Source of the DNA: Rhyzopertha dominica
Taxonomy: Eukaryota; Arthropoda; Insecta; Coleoptera; Bostrichidae
DNA: 64,000 nt
Direction: 5' to 3'
NCBI GenBank assembly: GCA_025024175.1
Contig: QCXZ01000086.1
Coordinates: 1,240,001 to 1,304,000, forward strand
Shown: positions 1-13,139 of the stretch, piece by piece
How positions within the stretch are numbered: the first letter of the stretch is position 1
Layout: each line of letters begins with the position of its first letter
Notes under the pieces: model-generated
Told to the model about the DNA's origin: nothing
The model's database searches: none
Seen by the model: only the letters and a program-made list of their open reading frames with translations
Translations under genes and position numbers: made by a program

Positions 1-3000
1 ATTTTCGCCTGGAAGCAGCGCGCTGTGAAATTTTCAGCAGAAAGAAATTCGAGAACGCCGTAGCCGCATCTTGGTCATAATTCCGCGACATGCACTTGTA
101 TACATAGCCGTTTCTTTCCAGGATTTAAATATAGGATCGCGGCCGTAAAATTCTCCCATTCTATCATTTAAATTGCAAGCCACATTCCTCTGTAAGCAAT
201 TTGTTCGCGTACGAGCGCCGAAAAAGGCGCTGATAAATGTAGTTTGCTGTGTGTACTGCCGCGAAAAGATTTGCTTTCTTTACAATCCCTCGCAGACGGC
301 CCGAACACAACGAAATATGTTTTACTTAACACTTTGCGAGAACGACATGGAATTGGTAACTGCCAGCGAGCTGAATAAACCGGAATGCTCCGCATTCCCT
401 AATAAAATACGCCTCTCAATCTCCCTAGCAATGTGACGTAAACAACCTATAATCATTACCGTAGTGTGTGATTTTCGACGCGTAGGAACGAACATTCCGC
501 GCGTAAGCCATAACAAACAACTGCTGCCGCGTTTCGTCTGAAGGGACCCCCCTTTACGAGCCATTTTAAAAGCTGACTTTTGTTCCACCTGCACTAAACA
601 TTCCTGCCTCTGTCACCACGCCAGGGACTCCCACAAACCATCACCAACCANACATATCGGGTTAATGGATGGGTAATTAAAGGGAAGAGAGCACTCGTTC
701 GACTCCGTCAATCAATTTTGTCGTCAATACCGCCTCATCACGGCCAAGAAGTACCAACAGTTATCGGGCAAAACAGAAGTTTCTAGGGAGAGGAAATGGA
801 AAAAGATACTTTGGAGAACTTAAGTCTACGTCTTCTCCCAATTTATAAATGGAGGAATGGAAAATAGTTATCACATGTATTGATGAATGATGATGGTATT
901 CTCCATATGAAAAAACTTAGCCATATACGCGACCACAAATGAAATTATTTACAAGAAACATTTTCAGAAGCAATTCAAACAAGAAGTAAAAAGTTGCGAA
1001 TAAAGCCGCTGCACATCTCTTTGGGGAAGGGCAAGATGGGGGTGGTAGAAAGCGGCACGTTTTTAATATTTAATCGCCAAATAAAAGTTTGCGGAAATAA
1101 ATAATTCATAGCCCAGTATAATTAGATACTTCCAGCGGTGAATAAACCAGTCCACAGAGGCGACAAAGACATGCAACTGCGCAGCGGCTTTTGTTTTGGT
1201 AAAAAGCGGCAATTTCATATCAAAAGCAATGTTTTCGTTGTCGAACCGACCTTTGTTATGCTTTTGGAAACGCCCGCTTAAAACAGACATTTGTTGTAGC
1301 TGTTTGCCTTATTCATTATTAGGTTTAGGTGTCGTTTACTCAAATTAACTATGTCTGCTACAATTATACTAATCCTTACCCCATTTGGTCGTTTCTCTTT
1401 GGCATAAGAATTAAAAAACAAATGCTCCAAATATTGTAGTAGTCATACACCACAAAACACAAACATTTAAGGTAAATTTGAAGACCTCAATTGAAGGTGT
1501 AAAATTACTTAAGCTTAAGGCAAACACTTGCCCCGCTAAAATATCACGCTGGGGTGAGTGTGTGGTAAACAACGGAAGTAAGTATGTAGAATAGCACACA
1601 CTTACCCCTAATACTAAAGTTGGTAAATATTAGTTATCATTTAGATACTTAACCATGGTGGGAAGGTGTCAAAAAAGTCAACTAAAGCAAGTGCCTACAC
1701 CAGGCAAACCCTAAAAAAAGCTTTGGAGGAGATAAGAAGGGGTACAATAAACCCAGTATGGGGCACACAAAAATACAACATTCCTACAATGACAATGAGT
1801 TATCATCATAGATGAAAAGCTCAAGTATGGCGAGAAGCACAGCATTAAGTTAAGAAGAACTGTACTGTACGTGGGAATTTCTATTTTTTTCTGATGCTGA
1901 ACTTTTTTAATTTCCAAAAGTTCTAAAAGGTTTAGCTTTTTACCTTTCCTTTCGCAAAATAAGACTTTCATATCGCTTAGATGAAAATCTAAATCTAATA
2001 AATACTTTGGTTCCTTGTGTCTCAAACACACAATAGCTTTGATAAACATCAAAAATGTAAATTTTCTAGTTATAATGTAATTTTCATCAGTAAGCTAACC
2101 CACGAAGAGATGCCAGCGATTGAAATGTGTTTATTTAATATTCGCTTTGGCACTATAAAGTCCCTACCGTTCTCTCGACGTACAAAGGAAATCCATTAAA
2201 TTGGTATACTACGTTTTGTTTTGAATAACTAAAATCCGCTAAACGGATGTCTTTAGCCTGCTTTGCGTTTGCTCTCGAGAGGTGTTATGTATAAAACGGT
2301 ATGAAATTTTAACACGAAGCATTTAAAACCAGATTTAACGAAGAACGTAATTTGATTCAGTGTGCTCCGAGAAAGGAAGCAATTTCACGTTAATTAACCA
2401 GCATCAATACATCGCGCTGTTTCATTAACATCAGCGACTTTTCGTTTATGCCTGTAGCGAAATAAACAGCAATGTAGCTAATCAAATCACAGGACTATAG
2501 TGTCAAACCCGGTTAAGCTCAAAAAGCTGTAAAGTCAGATAAATAATCGGATTTGAGTAATTATACCCACGCGAGCAAAGAAAATAGCCAGTAGGCATAA
2601 ATGTATTTTTCCAATCATAAAAAACGGTGAGTCTCACGAAAGAATACCGTTTGGTATATTTATAAGGGCTAACAACTTTTGCTTTCATATTAGTATGTTG
2701 GCTCGGCGTGCGTGCTCAAACGCTAGAAGAAATATGGGCCACCTCCCAGTTCACTTTTCTCCTAAACCTGGCATGATATATCTGCCACCCTTCAAACGTA
2801 AACTGAGCAATGTATTATGGCAAACTTTCAGAAAATTAAAATTGCCGCCCCGAAATTTATGGGCGCACCAATTTGTCCGCACGAAAAAGTTTGCTGAAAG
2901 TGCAAAGTTTCTGGCAGACACCATTAATTAAGTAATTACTTAACGATACATGGCAATTGTCGACCCCAACTGTTGACCAGTCGCATAAATATGCCCGCTG

Positions 3001-3330
3001 CGCGCCGGNGCCGCAACCAATTTTCGGCAAAGTGCGAATGACGATNAAAAAGTCACCAGCATTCTAGTTATAACTGCGCATTTGATTCAGTTTCGGTTCG
3101 CCCCGGATAATTAATTCTGACCGTACGAGGTTGCGTCGATAAATTCCAGGATGAATTCTCCCATGTACACGATCTCCCAGACGTGCCGAACAAAAGGAAA
3201 GAGTTCTATCGACGCTGATTCAGAATCCGGAATTCGGAAGTAAGTCAATACGGGCCACAGTGATTCAATTAATGTAATAAAGGATTCCATATTTAATTAA
3301 TAACATAATATAAATTATAAACGCTGGAAA
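1..3330. other. No gene recognised
   Basis: AT-rich single-copy-looking DNA with short chance open frames on both strands. No splice-bounded exon, transposase or repeat was recognised. Single N bases at 651, 3009 and 3046. Confidence 0.6.
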
Positions 3331-3491
3331 GAACTATTATTATTATTATTCTTGCCAAGTAGAAAACCATTAACAAATATAAATAGGGTTATAACAGCTG
3401 CACAAGATTATATCTTGTCTGTGTAGACCTGGCACTTTCTTTTACAAATTCTCAGTTTCGAGCCTCAAATCAAATCTTGACACCCATTCTT

Positions 3492-3762
3492 AACTTGATG
3501 AAGTAAGCGTTCCAAAGCACTGAACTAGTGTTAAAGACGACCACAGAATTTGGAGACCTCATACTGCTACCGACAACACTTTTTCTGCTATTCTCCCACA
3601 TCCCACGTGTACCCCTCACATGGGTCTTTCAGATTTAGTTCTGTTCCTCTAGTGGAAAGGAGAATTTCGTGAATGACGGCTTACTGACTTGGAAGGATAA
3701 AAGCCCTGCAACAGCATATGCATTCCAACTGCTGAAACATCTTGACCAAAATGGCGTATAGC
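3492..3762 (+). repeat. Dispersed repeat, copy A
   Basis: Shares two blocks with 11610-11983. The first starts AACTTGATGAAGTAA and runs through AAGACGACCAC; the second covers GATAAAAGCCCTGCAAC and TTCTGTTCCTC. Between the blocks this copy has about 35 bp where the other has about 180 bp. It may be a decayed element; no family is recognised. Confidence 0.7.
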
Positions 3763-4330
3763 AACGTGTCTTGGATATACAAAGGGAATATATGAACAAT
3801 TATATTGCATTTTTTAAATCTACGTTGGGAGCAGTGTTTTTGTGTGCAGAAATTTTGACATGAACCTCGTGAATACTTTTTTCTGCAAAACAAAGAAAAA
3901 ACAAGATCATGAACATCAGAGAGTTCCTCCTGGATGTTCTAAAAATCGTAATTAAAGAAACAGATGACGATCTAAACGTAAGAAAAGTGGACATCGACCT
4001 TGTCATTTTAAATGATATAAACTGTAGTGAAAGAATACCCAATTAGAGATACTGCTTCGGTATTATGTGAAAGATTCAAAGTCATCACCACTCAGTGGCA
4101 TTTTCAGTAAAAGTTTTCAAGATATCGGGCTTATTCATTCCCACNTTTGAACAAAGGAACCATCGTTGAATCCTTAAACCACCAATAAGCGTCCACAAAA
4201 TTCGGCGTTCAGCTCGCGGAGGATCACGACAGTTNAACGTTTTATATACATCATGACGATGTCTGGGGTCCATTTAAACGACGTTTTACGTCCTAATATA
4301 AAGGCAAGTGGTTTAGCAATTTATCCGGGT
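3763..4330. other. No gene recognised
   Basis: Between repeat copy A and the GC-rich island. Short open frames only. Single N bases at 4145 and 4235. Confidence 0.5.
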
Positions 4331-4830
4331 GGCCGTTTTTAAGAGGCGCGCTGAAAATTTTCAGGTGCTGGTCCCGATTTCCAATCCGCTCCTCAGGGAT
4401 GGTGGCCCTGCGGCGTTCTGGGGCGCGCAGTATTCGACCGCTAATATACTGACGTGTCGGCTTGCGAAAATGGGAAAATTAGCGCACAGGAGACCGTAGT
4501 ATCGCAGTCGTGCAGTCCCGTCCTGCCATAATGATATTCGAAATAATTTAGAGCCCGCTGTTGGTCCGATATCATCGTTAAACAATGCGCGTCTGTCGTG
4601 ATAGATGGATCTCCGCAGGGTTAACATAACCTCGCATTTTCTGCATAATAACGCCGGCTGGATGTAACCATATTTGCATCGAGGGCCCAGTGACAGGGGG
4701 CGGCGCCCGACCGGACGCCGACGACGCCAGGGACGCTCCGCACACCCACACTACCGCGTTAATGTGTACCGAACCGTTTAATTGCCCCGGACTGCATTCA
4801 GGGGGAATTTTAGGTACAAAACTACACACA
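4330..4830. other. GC-richer island
   Basis: Visibly richer in G+C and CpG than its flanks. Overlapping open frames on both strands have composition biased by the GC content and no recognised domain. A regulatory or conserved non-coding element is possible. It adjoins the end of the transposase relic at 4909. Confidence 0.4.
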
Positions 4831-4908
4831 CCTCTATCAAGGCTTAGTAAGGAGCCTCAGCAAATAGAATCGACGACCTATCAGAAAAAAAGGTGTTATT
4901 GCGAGCTA

Positions 4909-5460
4909 TGCTTGCTGAAATTCAATTCTTCTTTCAAAATACAGATCATGTTTCTCGAAGAAGTCCATAATCTCTTGTTTTCGACTGCCTCTATTTGGAA
5001 TTTTATTTTTTGTATCGAATGGTAGCCGGCGTTATCCATTATTATCACATAAGTACATTCTCCATTACTTTATTCCGAAACCAATTCATAAACATATCGC
5101 CTGACATGTCATGTCAATGACATGTCAATTGAGGAACGTTTTATATTTTTGCGCTTAATGGTAAACAATTTTTAATCCATCTCTCCTTTGATCCTGCGTA
5201 CAATATAATAATACAGTGCCCTTTGCCCACTGGCACATCTTATACACACTTTTCTGAATTATCTACCCAACCCTTTTTTACTGTATCATACGAATTCAAC
5301 CGTTTCGTCTAGATAGATTATCGGTCTACCTTCGTTCCTAAACTTTTTGATTTCGTTCAAATAATTCATTCTCCATTCGCTAATCCTGGGCGGTTCCATT
5401 AAAACGAGTCTTTTATTTAACGTTTTGTGATTAAAGCAAACTTTATTGGAGTAACAAATT
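4909..5460 (-). pseudogene. Second relic of the same DDE transposase family
   Basis: The minus strand carries a decayed copy of the transposase family seen at 38.4-39.6 kb. From 5460 downward it reads NKRLVLMEPPRISEWRMNYL, then GRPIIYLDET with the first catalytic Asp at 5307-5309. KKGWVDNSEKCV and IIILYAGSKERW follow, and VIIMDNAGYHS gives the second Asp at 5034-5036, 90 residues later. EIMDFFEKHDLYFE lies in the long insert characteristic of this family. Stops and frameshifts break it, for example just after YLDET and before VIIMDN. The frame ends at a TAG (4906-4908), and the C-terminal NPIE block is not found; the sequence then passes into a GC-rich island. No terminal repeats like those at 38.1 and 40.2 kb were seen, so this is a truncated and probably older copy. 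Confidence 0.85.
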
Positions 5461-5479
5461 ATACAGTAAAAGAAATCGA

Positions 5480-8400
5480 TAACTCCAGAGTTACATATCT
5501 CGTTTTATGGGATTTCATTTAAGCAGTAGGCGCAAATATTTATATAAATTTAAGTATATTCTTACCAAAGATGTAAAACATAAGGTGCAATCTATTGTTG
5601 TTAGTTTATTTTATTTTCGTATCATGTTTACTACACCAAAGAATTCAAATGGTTCAAAATGGTTAGTTACAATCATGATCGATATTATCATATAATTAGA
5701 GAGTATGTACATAAAATAGATTTGAAGTGTTTGCATCTATTTGGATGTGCACTTTACAAAATTATGAGTGAATTAAACTTTCGACATGATTGATGAATAG
5801 ACATGAAATATTTAAAACGTTTAGCAGGTCATGGGTAAAGTCAAAAATGATGTATTCAGGGAAAGATGAAATATTTACAAAGGTCACAGTGGGGACATAT
5901 ATAAAGACTAAATACAGAGATAAATCAGTGCTGTGTAGGAGGCCTAAGGAGAGAAGGTAAAAGAGTTGGATATCCAAAACCAGAACTATAGAATATGCAT
6001 TATTATGCTAAAAGTTTTGTTCTATTGTCTCTTCGTGCTTTTTCATACAGCTGAAACACCTGTACGCAGACAATTGCAGTATTCTCCAGTACCTGATCTT
6101 TTTAAAGTTGCCCTAGAGCTGTAAAACTTCCGAGAATTCCCCTTTACAAACGGCGTGAGAAAACGAATAAAAACTTTGACGGAGTTATTGCGCCATATAC
6201 AAAGTAATTTTAATAGGATCTGTTATGCCGCATAAAAGTGAAGTAGCAGCGTTTTATTACTGCCGCGCGAGTTTTTAAATTGTGTTCTAGACGCCCTAAG
6301 CTCACCTGGAAGAAATGTTTACTTCAAACTGTTAGCACGTAGCTATATCGCCGTAGATTGTATGACGGCGGTCCGGAAAACCAAGAACAATAGCCGATTC
6401 TGCTGTACAGCAAATAGTTTATTAGGTAATGAAAACCGGACTTGGAACTTATCTTCTGCGACATCCAGCTGAACAGGCAAAACCGCGGATAATGCTAGCT
6501 CACCTTGCCAAAACGCCGAGATCTCTTGCGAGTTCTTACTTGCAATGTTGCAGAATTATAAAACTCACTGGGCCAATCTATTAATGGAATCTAAAGCAGC
6601 AAGTTTTTACTTTCTTTTTCGTTGTTCGCTGAAGCACGCATTGTATTGTATATTTACGTTTCACTGTTGATGGTTTCTTTTGAAATGAAAAATGAAAGTG
6701 ACAGAACGTACTACAGGTGCTTAATCATCTAGGCATATGTAATTCAAGCTTTTTCCTTTACTTCTTTAAATAATCAAGTAGATGGTATGATATTAAATAA
6801 TTGTTCCAATTAATCATTTATAAATACACATATACACATATAAATCTGGTGAAAATATCCTGCGGTTAACCATCTAGACGTTTCAAGACGTTCCTTCTAC
6901 TGAAGATGACAGCTTAGCTACAGAAATAAGAATTTAGGCTTTCTAAACCATTGCCGTTTAGGGATTTTTCCATAGTTTAATTAAAAGTAAAAACCACACA
7001 CTTTTTAGAAACAGATGTAGCTGATTGTAAATTTATCTTTGACCCTTGACGTGCGTTTCTCAGATACATGTAAAGCAGGCTGGTCATTAATTCTCGATTG
7101 CCTAAGACGTCATGTATCTTCATGCAGACTGGGATTTTAAGCCGAGATTTGAGCGCAGATTGCAACGTTTCCGTCAAATTTTGACCGTCTACAGAACAGT
7201 TTTTCAACTGAAAAGAGCGCCGCCTGTAGCTCTATCGACCCGCCGCTGTAGCAGGTGCAGATGTGAGTGTACATAATTTCCTTTAATACTGCTAATCTTT
7301 CAGTGTTCTCTCCTGTAAAGCGCCATTGTCGCTAGCTGTTTGGCCCCGCACCCAGACGTAAATTCGAGAGATAACCTCTACGGATGGAGAGAATGCGCCT
7401 CATTTATAACAAATTTGGTTTGATTTTTGAGTTGGAAGATGTCGACGTCGAACCTTGCAACGGTTAAAAAAGATCCGACGAAAATTACTCGTTCGTATAA
7501 GAAAAGACCACACTAACGTGTTATATGGCTCCACACAAAACACATATTGGGCTTTCGCACGAAACTGCTGCAAAGACACGTAACGAAGCATAGGAGATTA
7601 CTTCCGTCACTCTCTGACGGTAAGCCGATTAGAGTAAAAACGACGCTGCTGATGGGACCAATCCGTTTTTAATTCATTTGGTACTTAAGCACTGAATCTA
7701 GATTTAATCAACTAAATACAGAAAGGAAAAACCGCCTCTGGCGGCGGAAATTAACTTTTACAGCTAATGCAAGTGGACTATCATTTATGAAGACGGTGGG
7801 GAATGTAAAAATAAGGGATCTGAGAAACAGTGTACAAACTAAATAACTGAAGATTGAATCCGAACGTTGATGGCAGCATTAATGGTCCCAAAAGACGCAG
7901 AATTGAATGTTTGAACTAGCTCTTGTACTACAGTTCTATCGAGATTTTATTTATATTCAATAAAATTATTAAAACTAAGCTTAAGTGTAAATTGTGAAAA
8001 ATGCAATAAGCCAAGCAGTATATTTGGCTTTTTAGGAACCTTCAACTACACAGATCCAAGTGAAGCAGTGTACTGTAAAGAAACAATAGTGTAATCGATA
8101 TCGAATGCATCACAGACACTAAGAGGTTTTTTACTCGACAGCGCATTACCCTTAAGACCGTTTGCTACACACACACTCGCAAGAGTAAAATCAACACAGG
8201 CTGACACTGTAATTGCTCCTTGATATGTAGATAGTATACCAACATGGGCCCACGATAAAACAAAACGAACAGAGATTGTAATTGGGCACTTATGTGCTTA
8301 AAGCAATTAACTAATGATTCACTGCCGTGTAGCAAGCCGCCCATAACTGCCCTGTGATTTATGCGCTAGGTGCTAAATTTATACCTAGTTGCCCTTTCAG

Positions 8401-9094
8401 GACCCGCATTTCAAATTAATGTCAAAGCGACTTGTTCCAAGATCTGTGCGTTAACGGGCTCAAAACTGCTCCATTTAGGGAATCCTCCTGAGGTCCTGAA
8501 TAATAATGGTTATTTTTTTATATACAAGCAAAATGGTGGTTGAAATCGCAGTCCTTTTGGGCTCTTGTAAGGAGCATAACGTTATACCGCGCATTACCAG
8601 GAGGGGATACTTGGACGGCAGGGGAGGAGATTGTCACATCAAATAATACTTGACGTAAATCAAGAAAACCGAAGGGTCTAAATTTGTTACTTAAGGAACG
8701 CCACAAGTTGTACTTTTTATAGTTGTTATTAAATGTATATTTTTGCTATGCGAATCCTTGCCCTCAAGACAACTATAGATATTTATACACCTTAGCAAAA
8801 TTTCTCAGGATAGAAATAGGCCTACAGCTACGAGAATGTCGGAAGAATCTCCACTAGTTAGCAGTTTTGAAATTCGTTCGTGTTTCAAAAAAATCGACGC
8901 CATATGGTGACCCCTACAATTAAAAGGGATTACTAAAAGAAACCTGGATTTCATTCATCTCACGGTCATCGAACATGTTAGATTTCCACGCGCTGTGCCA
9001 AGGTATCAAACGTCATTTTTGAGGCTGTCCAAACACGGTCCAAAATGGAATAAAAACGTGGAAACTAAACGGACAATCAAGAAAGCTTTGGAAA
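5480..9094. other. No gene recognised
   Basis: AT-rich sequence without a recognisable exon, RNA gene or long repeat, apart from a short block at about 8787-8817 that recurs at 11999-12031. Confidence 0.55.
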
Positions 9095-9096
9095 TA

Positions 9097-9294
9097 CAGG
9101 GTGATTCTGGAGGAAGTGACAATATTTTCGAAAACTAAACAACTGGTATCGACTTATACCCAGAAAAAGTGGTTGTTCAATTAAAATCTCTGAAACAAAG
9201 CGCTTTAGGGTATAAATCGACATAAGTCTTTTTGTTCAGAACTGTGAATACTACCAATTCCTAAAATATTGTCACTTCCTCCTGAATCACCCTG
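9097..9294. mobile_element. MITE with CAGGGTG terminal inverted repeats, 198 bp
   Basis: The element starts CAGGGTGATTCTGGAGGAAG and ends with its inverted complement. The termini match over about 32 bp with one mismatch, followed by weaker inverted similarity. TA flanks both ends (9095-9096 and 9295-9296), as expected for a Tc1/mariner-derived non-autonomous element. No coding sequence is inside. Confidence 0.88.
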
Positions 9295-9296
9295 TA

Positions 9297-10190
9297 TACA
9301 TAGAGAGTAGGAGAATTCTGATAAATGTGTGGCTTGAAAATGCTTAGTAAATTAATGTAGTTTATAGTGTAGTGGATCAATAAACTTTTTCGGGATGAAG
9401 AAAATCCTTTTGATTTGGTAGTGGCAAATCAACGAGGAATGAAGACGGTGTTTAACACTCTGGAACTCAACAGACGTGACACTGGATGATCGCCATCACA
9501 GGATTTCATTATAATAAAGGAATAAAAGAAACTGCGGCCTCAGGCTTATTCCCGTCATTAGCTTAAGGGCATACTATTTATACCGGCTGGCGGTGGAGCG
9601 GCATGATTGAGGAGGAGTATTCGTCTTAGATAACAATACGGTAAACTGGCTAAATCAGCATCCGGTCCTGCATCGGGGTTGCTGCGACCGTTAAATTTCG
9701 CGCAAGGTTGTTCCGACGTAGGTTATTTACGATTAACGATTTCATTTGGTGTTCTCTCGACTCCCACGAATAAGAAACTGTCTTCGCCTTTCTTGTAAAT
9801 TCCGCGTCCATTCTGTTTTAGTGGCGAAGGTGATATTGGAAAATCGTACTTCTCCACTGAATAGAAGTCATAAAATTTAACAGTGTTAAACTGTTATGTG
9901 TGTTTTTCTCCGCTCGTACGAGCGGAACAGCACCTGGAATGCTTTCTCCGCCACCATTGGCCGCAAACCTTTAAATAAGTCAAACGCCATCCGACTAAGT
10001 GCTCCGCAACTAGACCACCGCTCCATATTCAGGACGACAACTACTTAACTGTTTTACAACGTGTTTTATACGGTTGAACAATGATTTACTACATTCAATC
10101 AGAATGGGTGGTGGAAAGGGCAACACAGCTAAGAAACGAGTAAAAAATTGTTAACTTTACCCAAAGGAAATCAATTTCTGACGTTTTGTG
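9297..10190. other. No gene recognised
   Basis: Unique-looking sequence, slightly GC-richer around 9560-9830. Nothing identifiable. Confidence 0.5.
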
Positions 10191-10199
10191 AATTATTAA

Positions 10200-10665
10200 A
10201 GTTTAATCAGCATCCGCATATGCATTCTCCTTCAAGAATAACTCTACTTAGGGAGTTCTATAATCGTTTACAATTACTTTTAGTGGTGGGAGTAACAAGC
10301 TTTAATAGATACGTAAGGTTCAAGAAGGAGAGTTAAATCAATGATGGCAATTCATATCCAGAAAGCTGTTTTGTCACTGATTTACCTTCTGAGGAGGTCT
10401 ACAAATACACAGGAGGTGCGAACGTTCTCAACAACAAATCAGAAGGAACAGCTGAGTTAGCTGTCATACACAAATTCTTCTTCAGCATCCTTCAAGAATA
10501 ACACAATTTATATGGTTCTATAATCGTCTAGAATTGCCTTTAGCAGTCCTAATGATGAGAGTAGGTAAGGTTATAATTCCCAGCACGAGTTTTTTTAATA
10601 TTTATATAGAAGATAGAGTTAAATGAAACCTCAAATGAAGATATCCTAGTAATTCATATCAAAGA
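10200..10665 (+). repeat. Diverged tandem duplication
   Basis: Two related copies, about 10200-10370 and 10480-10665, share CAGCATCC, TTCAAGAATAAC, TTCTATAATCGT and a final AGAGTTAAAT followed by an AATTCATATC block, in that order. The spacing is about 285-300 bp. No coding content is recognised. Confidence 0.6.
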
Positions 10666-10669
10666 AAGA

Positions 10670-11605
10670 TGCGATGTTAGCTGTAGATACTTTCTGCACC
10701 ATCAGCAGCCATGACAAAGATCAAGGGTCGATATATCAGTAAGTGGCTTAGGAGTGGTACGCGAAGTAAGTCCCATTTGCCTAGGGGAATCACCGCTATG
10801 AATTTGGAGCTGTCGTATATGAGAACATCGCATATTTTAGCATTACGCTTTGGATAAGCGTATAGCATACAGGATGATTCGGCCCAAGATCGAATTTACA
10901 ACGTCTCCTTTTATGTAATGCGTTTTTAAGCAGCGCCTCTATCGACCTAACGCAAGTGGTTTATTTGAATTGTGGCCGTGAGCACTCCAGGAAACAAAGC
11001 ATGTTAAAGTAAATTTACGGTGTTCATGAAGACCAAAGCGCGGGACTTTCGCATTTTTGCGGTGGTAGGCCATAATTTAGGGCATTTGTCACCGAACTTT
11101 TAAAATTAGCTAAAGTTAAGTCACATCCAAATTTATAAGGCCCGGTTCCCTTGGAAGAATGCGTTTATTAAAAGTAATTTTAATATTTCATAGTAAATTT
11201 CACACGGACTTGTAATTTAGTAATTTAGACTTGTGGGGCGTGGCCAACGCACTTTCGTGTAATATATTGAAGTTTTCCCGTTTCTGCTAAAGGAGAGAAT
11301 ATTATAAAAATATTACTACACACATTTCCACTATACGAGGGTCATGTAATAATTCCTGCACACATCAAGCTGACGCTGCACTGGCGATGGTAAAAAACAA
11401 GTGCTGTCAAATTATAAAAATCTATCATTGGAACATCACTTAGCCATATATAGAGTGCGGGTAGTTCATGTGTAAAAATTCTCAAATCAGGGTAGTTTGA
11501 TGCAATGGAACGCGTCACTGCAGCGGATATCAAAATTGAAACACTGGGCGAAATTCACGGTGCGTTACAAGAGGCTTCCCAGGAATCTCGTGTAGATAAG
11601 TTCAA
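10670..11605. other. No gene recognised
   Basis: AT-rich sequence with chance open frames only. Confidence 0.5.
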
Positions 11606-11609
11606 CAGT

Positions 11610-11983
11610 AACTTGATGAAGTAAACCTTCCAGAGCGTTGGACTAGTGTCAAAGACGACCACTTTTGCTGCTATTCTGGCTACAATAATGGAAGAAGACC
11701 GCATAGACAAACAAGCAATATTATACAAATACCAAAAGGCGAATGTAATTGTCTTCTTTGTAGACAATTTAAATGCATGATTCCAAAAGTGTAAGTGAGA
11801 TATGAAAGACAGCGGCGTAATCCTCTTGCACGATCGCATAAAACAGTGTCAGTCAAAGGAGTTTGCAGATTTCGTTCTGTTCCTCCAGTGGAAAGGACAA
11901 TTTCCTAAGTTGGAAGGATAAAAGCCCTGCAACTGCATAGGCGTTCCAACTACTGAAATATCTCGACCAAAAATAGCGTATTT
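11610..11983 (+). repeat. Dispersed repeat, copy B
   Basis: Partner of 3492-3762 in the same orientation. A short block just downstream (about 11999-12031, CCTTAGCAAAATTACTCAAG) recurs with changes at about 8787-8817, so a further fragment of the same family may lie there. Confidence 0.7.
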
Positions 11984-12034
11984 AAAGCCGAAGCGATGGC
12001 CTTAGCAAAATTACTCAAGATAGAAATAGATATA

Positions 12035-13135
12035 GATAGATAGAAAAGGCAGACTTCAGCTCGTTGCTAGGTAACCACACTCAGCATCAAAAATCTGTGT
12101 TTAGAACTAACGTACAACATATCAAAACAAAAACGAACTCGACACACTATTTTTTTGGGTGTCAGATCCACGTGAAATATCCCATATACATAAAACTAGT
12201 TTTAATTCGTAACGCAGTAGTTTTCAATTTAATAACGAGCCCTCCTATCACGGGCACTTGTTACGGCGAACGGCATGTTGCATCCGCCAACAAAGGTCCA
12301 CAGCTCCCCTGATGCATTTTTATGTGAAATCAATAACACGTGGTAAACCACCGAGATTAAACGGAATTAAATGAACTCAAAATGCTAAATACGAACCGCC
12401 ATTGTACATGCGGTACGAATGTTGCCCTACTTCATCGGGAAAATGTTTTCATCTAAAAAGGCAAAGCTAATTTACTAAATCTGTATTTCGTTTGTACACC
12501 TTTTAAGATAACGCTTTTAATTTACATCCAGCAAAGTCCTTTAAGAAACCCACGACAGGTAACGCGGTTTGGAATAATTGAATTAAGCTGTTTGTTTAAA
12601 AGAGCGGTCGCTAAAGGAAAAAACCCTCGGAATTAAGGAACGAAATATCAAAACATCTCATGAGGGAGGTTATTTACCGTTCTTACACCAATTCGATTTT
12701 CAGCAAGGAGTTACCCGACGGATTAGCTACGTTGCCTGTATACAGGGTAGCTTTCAAGTTAGTTATTGTATATGTCCCTAGAGGCGAACAGTGATTGTTA
12801 TGCAAAGTGCGTGAGGTTGCTCTGTTGTCCGGGTTCCCTTGTACACTGATACTTTCGGAAGGCTATCGTGATCGAAATCCAAAGCTTATCGCTTACGGCT
12901 AACATTCCGGAAAGTTAGTCATTTGCAACAGTGCAAGTCTATGAGTATCATTAGCGAAATGAGAGCATCGATGTCGTTTCAACCACGGGAACCAGAGAAT
13001 TAAAGAATGTTATCTAATCTAAAGAATCGCTAAAAGAAAGACAAAGATGCAAAGGGACAGTACATATATAATGAAAATTTGTCTGTGTATGGGTCGCTAA
13101 TTACTAAGATGCCTATGAGAACATGAAAAAAGAAC
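12035..13135. other. No gene recognised
   Basis: No repeat or exon seen. A short palindrome-like CCTGTATACAGGG is at about 12735-12747. Confidence 0.5.
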
Positions 13136-13139
13136 TCAC

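Noticed and set aside
4690..5025. 111-codon + strand open frame
   Set aside because: It starts in a GC-rich island and runs into the antisense of the transposase relic at 4909-5460.
5507..5695. + strand frame containing LTKDVKHKVQSIVVSLF as a transposase N-terminus
   Set aside because: The similarity to the N-terminal part of the 38-kb transposase is weak, and it lies on the opposite strand to the adjacent relic.
12735..12750. Half-copy of a CAGGGT-ended MITE
   Set aside because: The sequence CCTGTATACAGGG is a short palindrome and no second terminus lies within a plausible distance.
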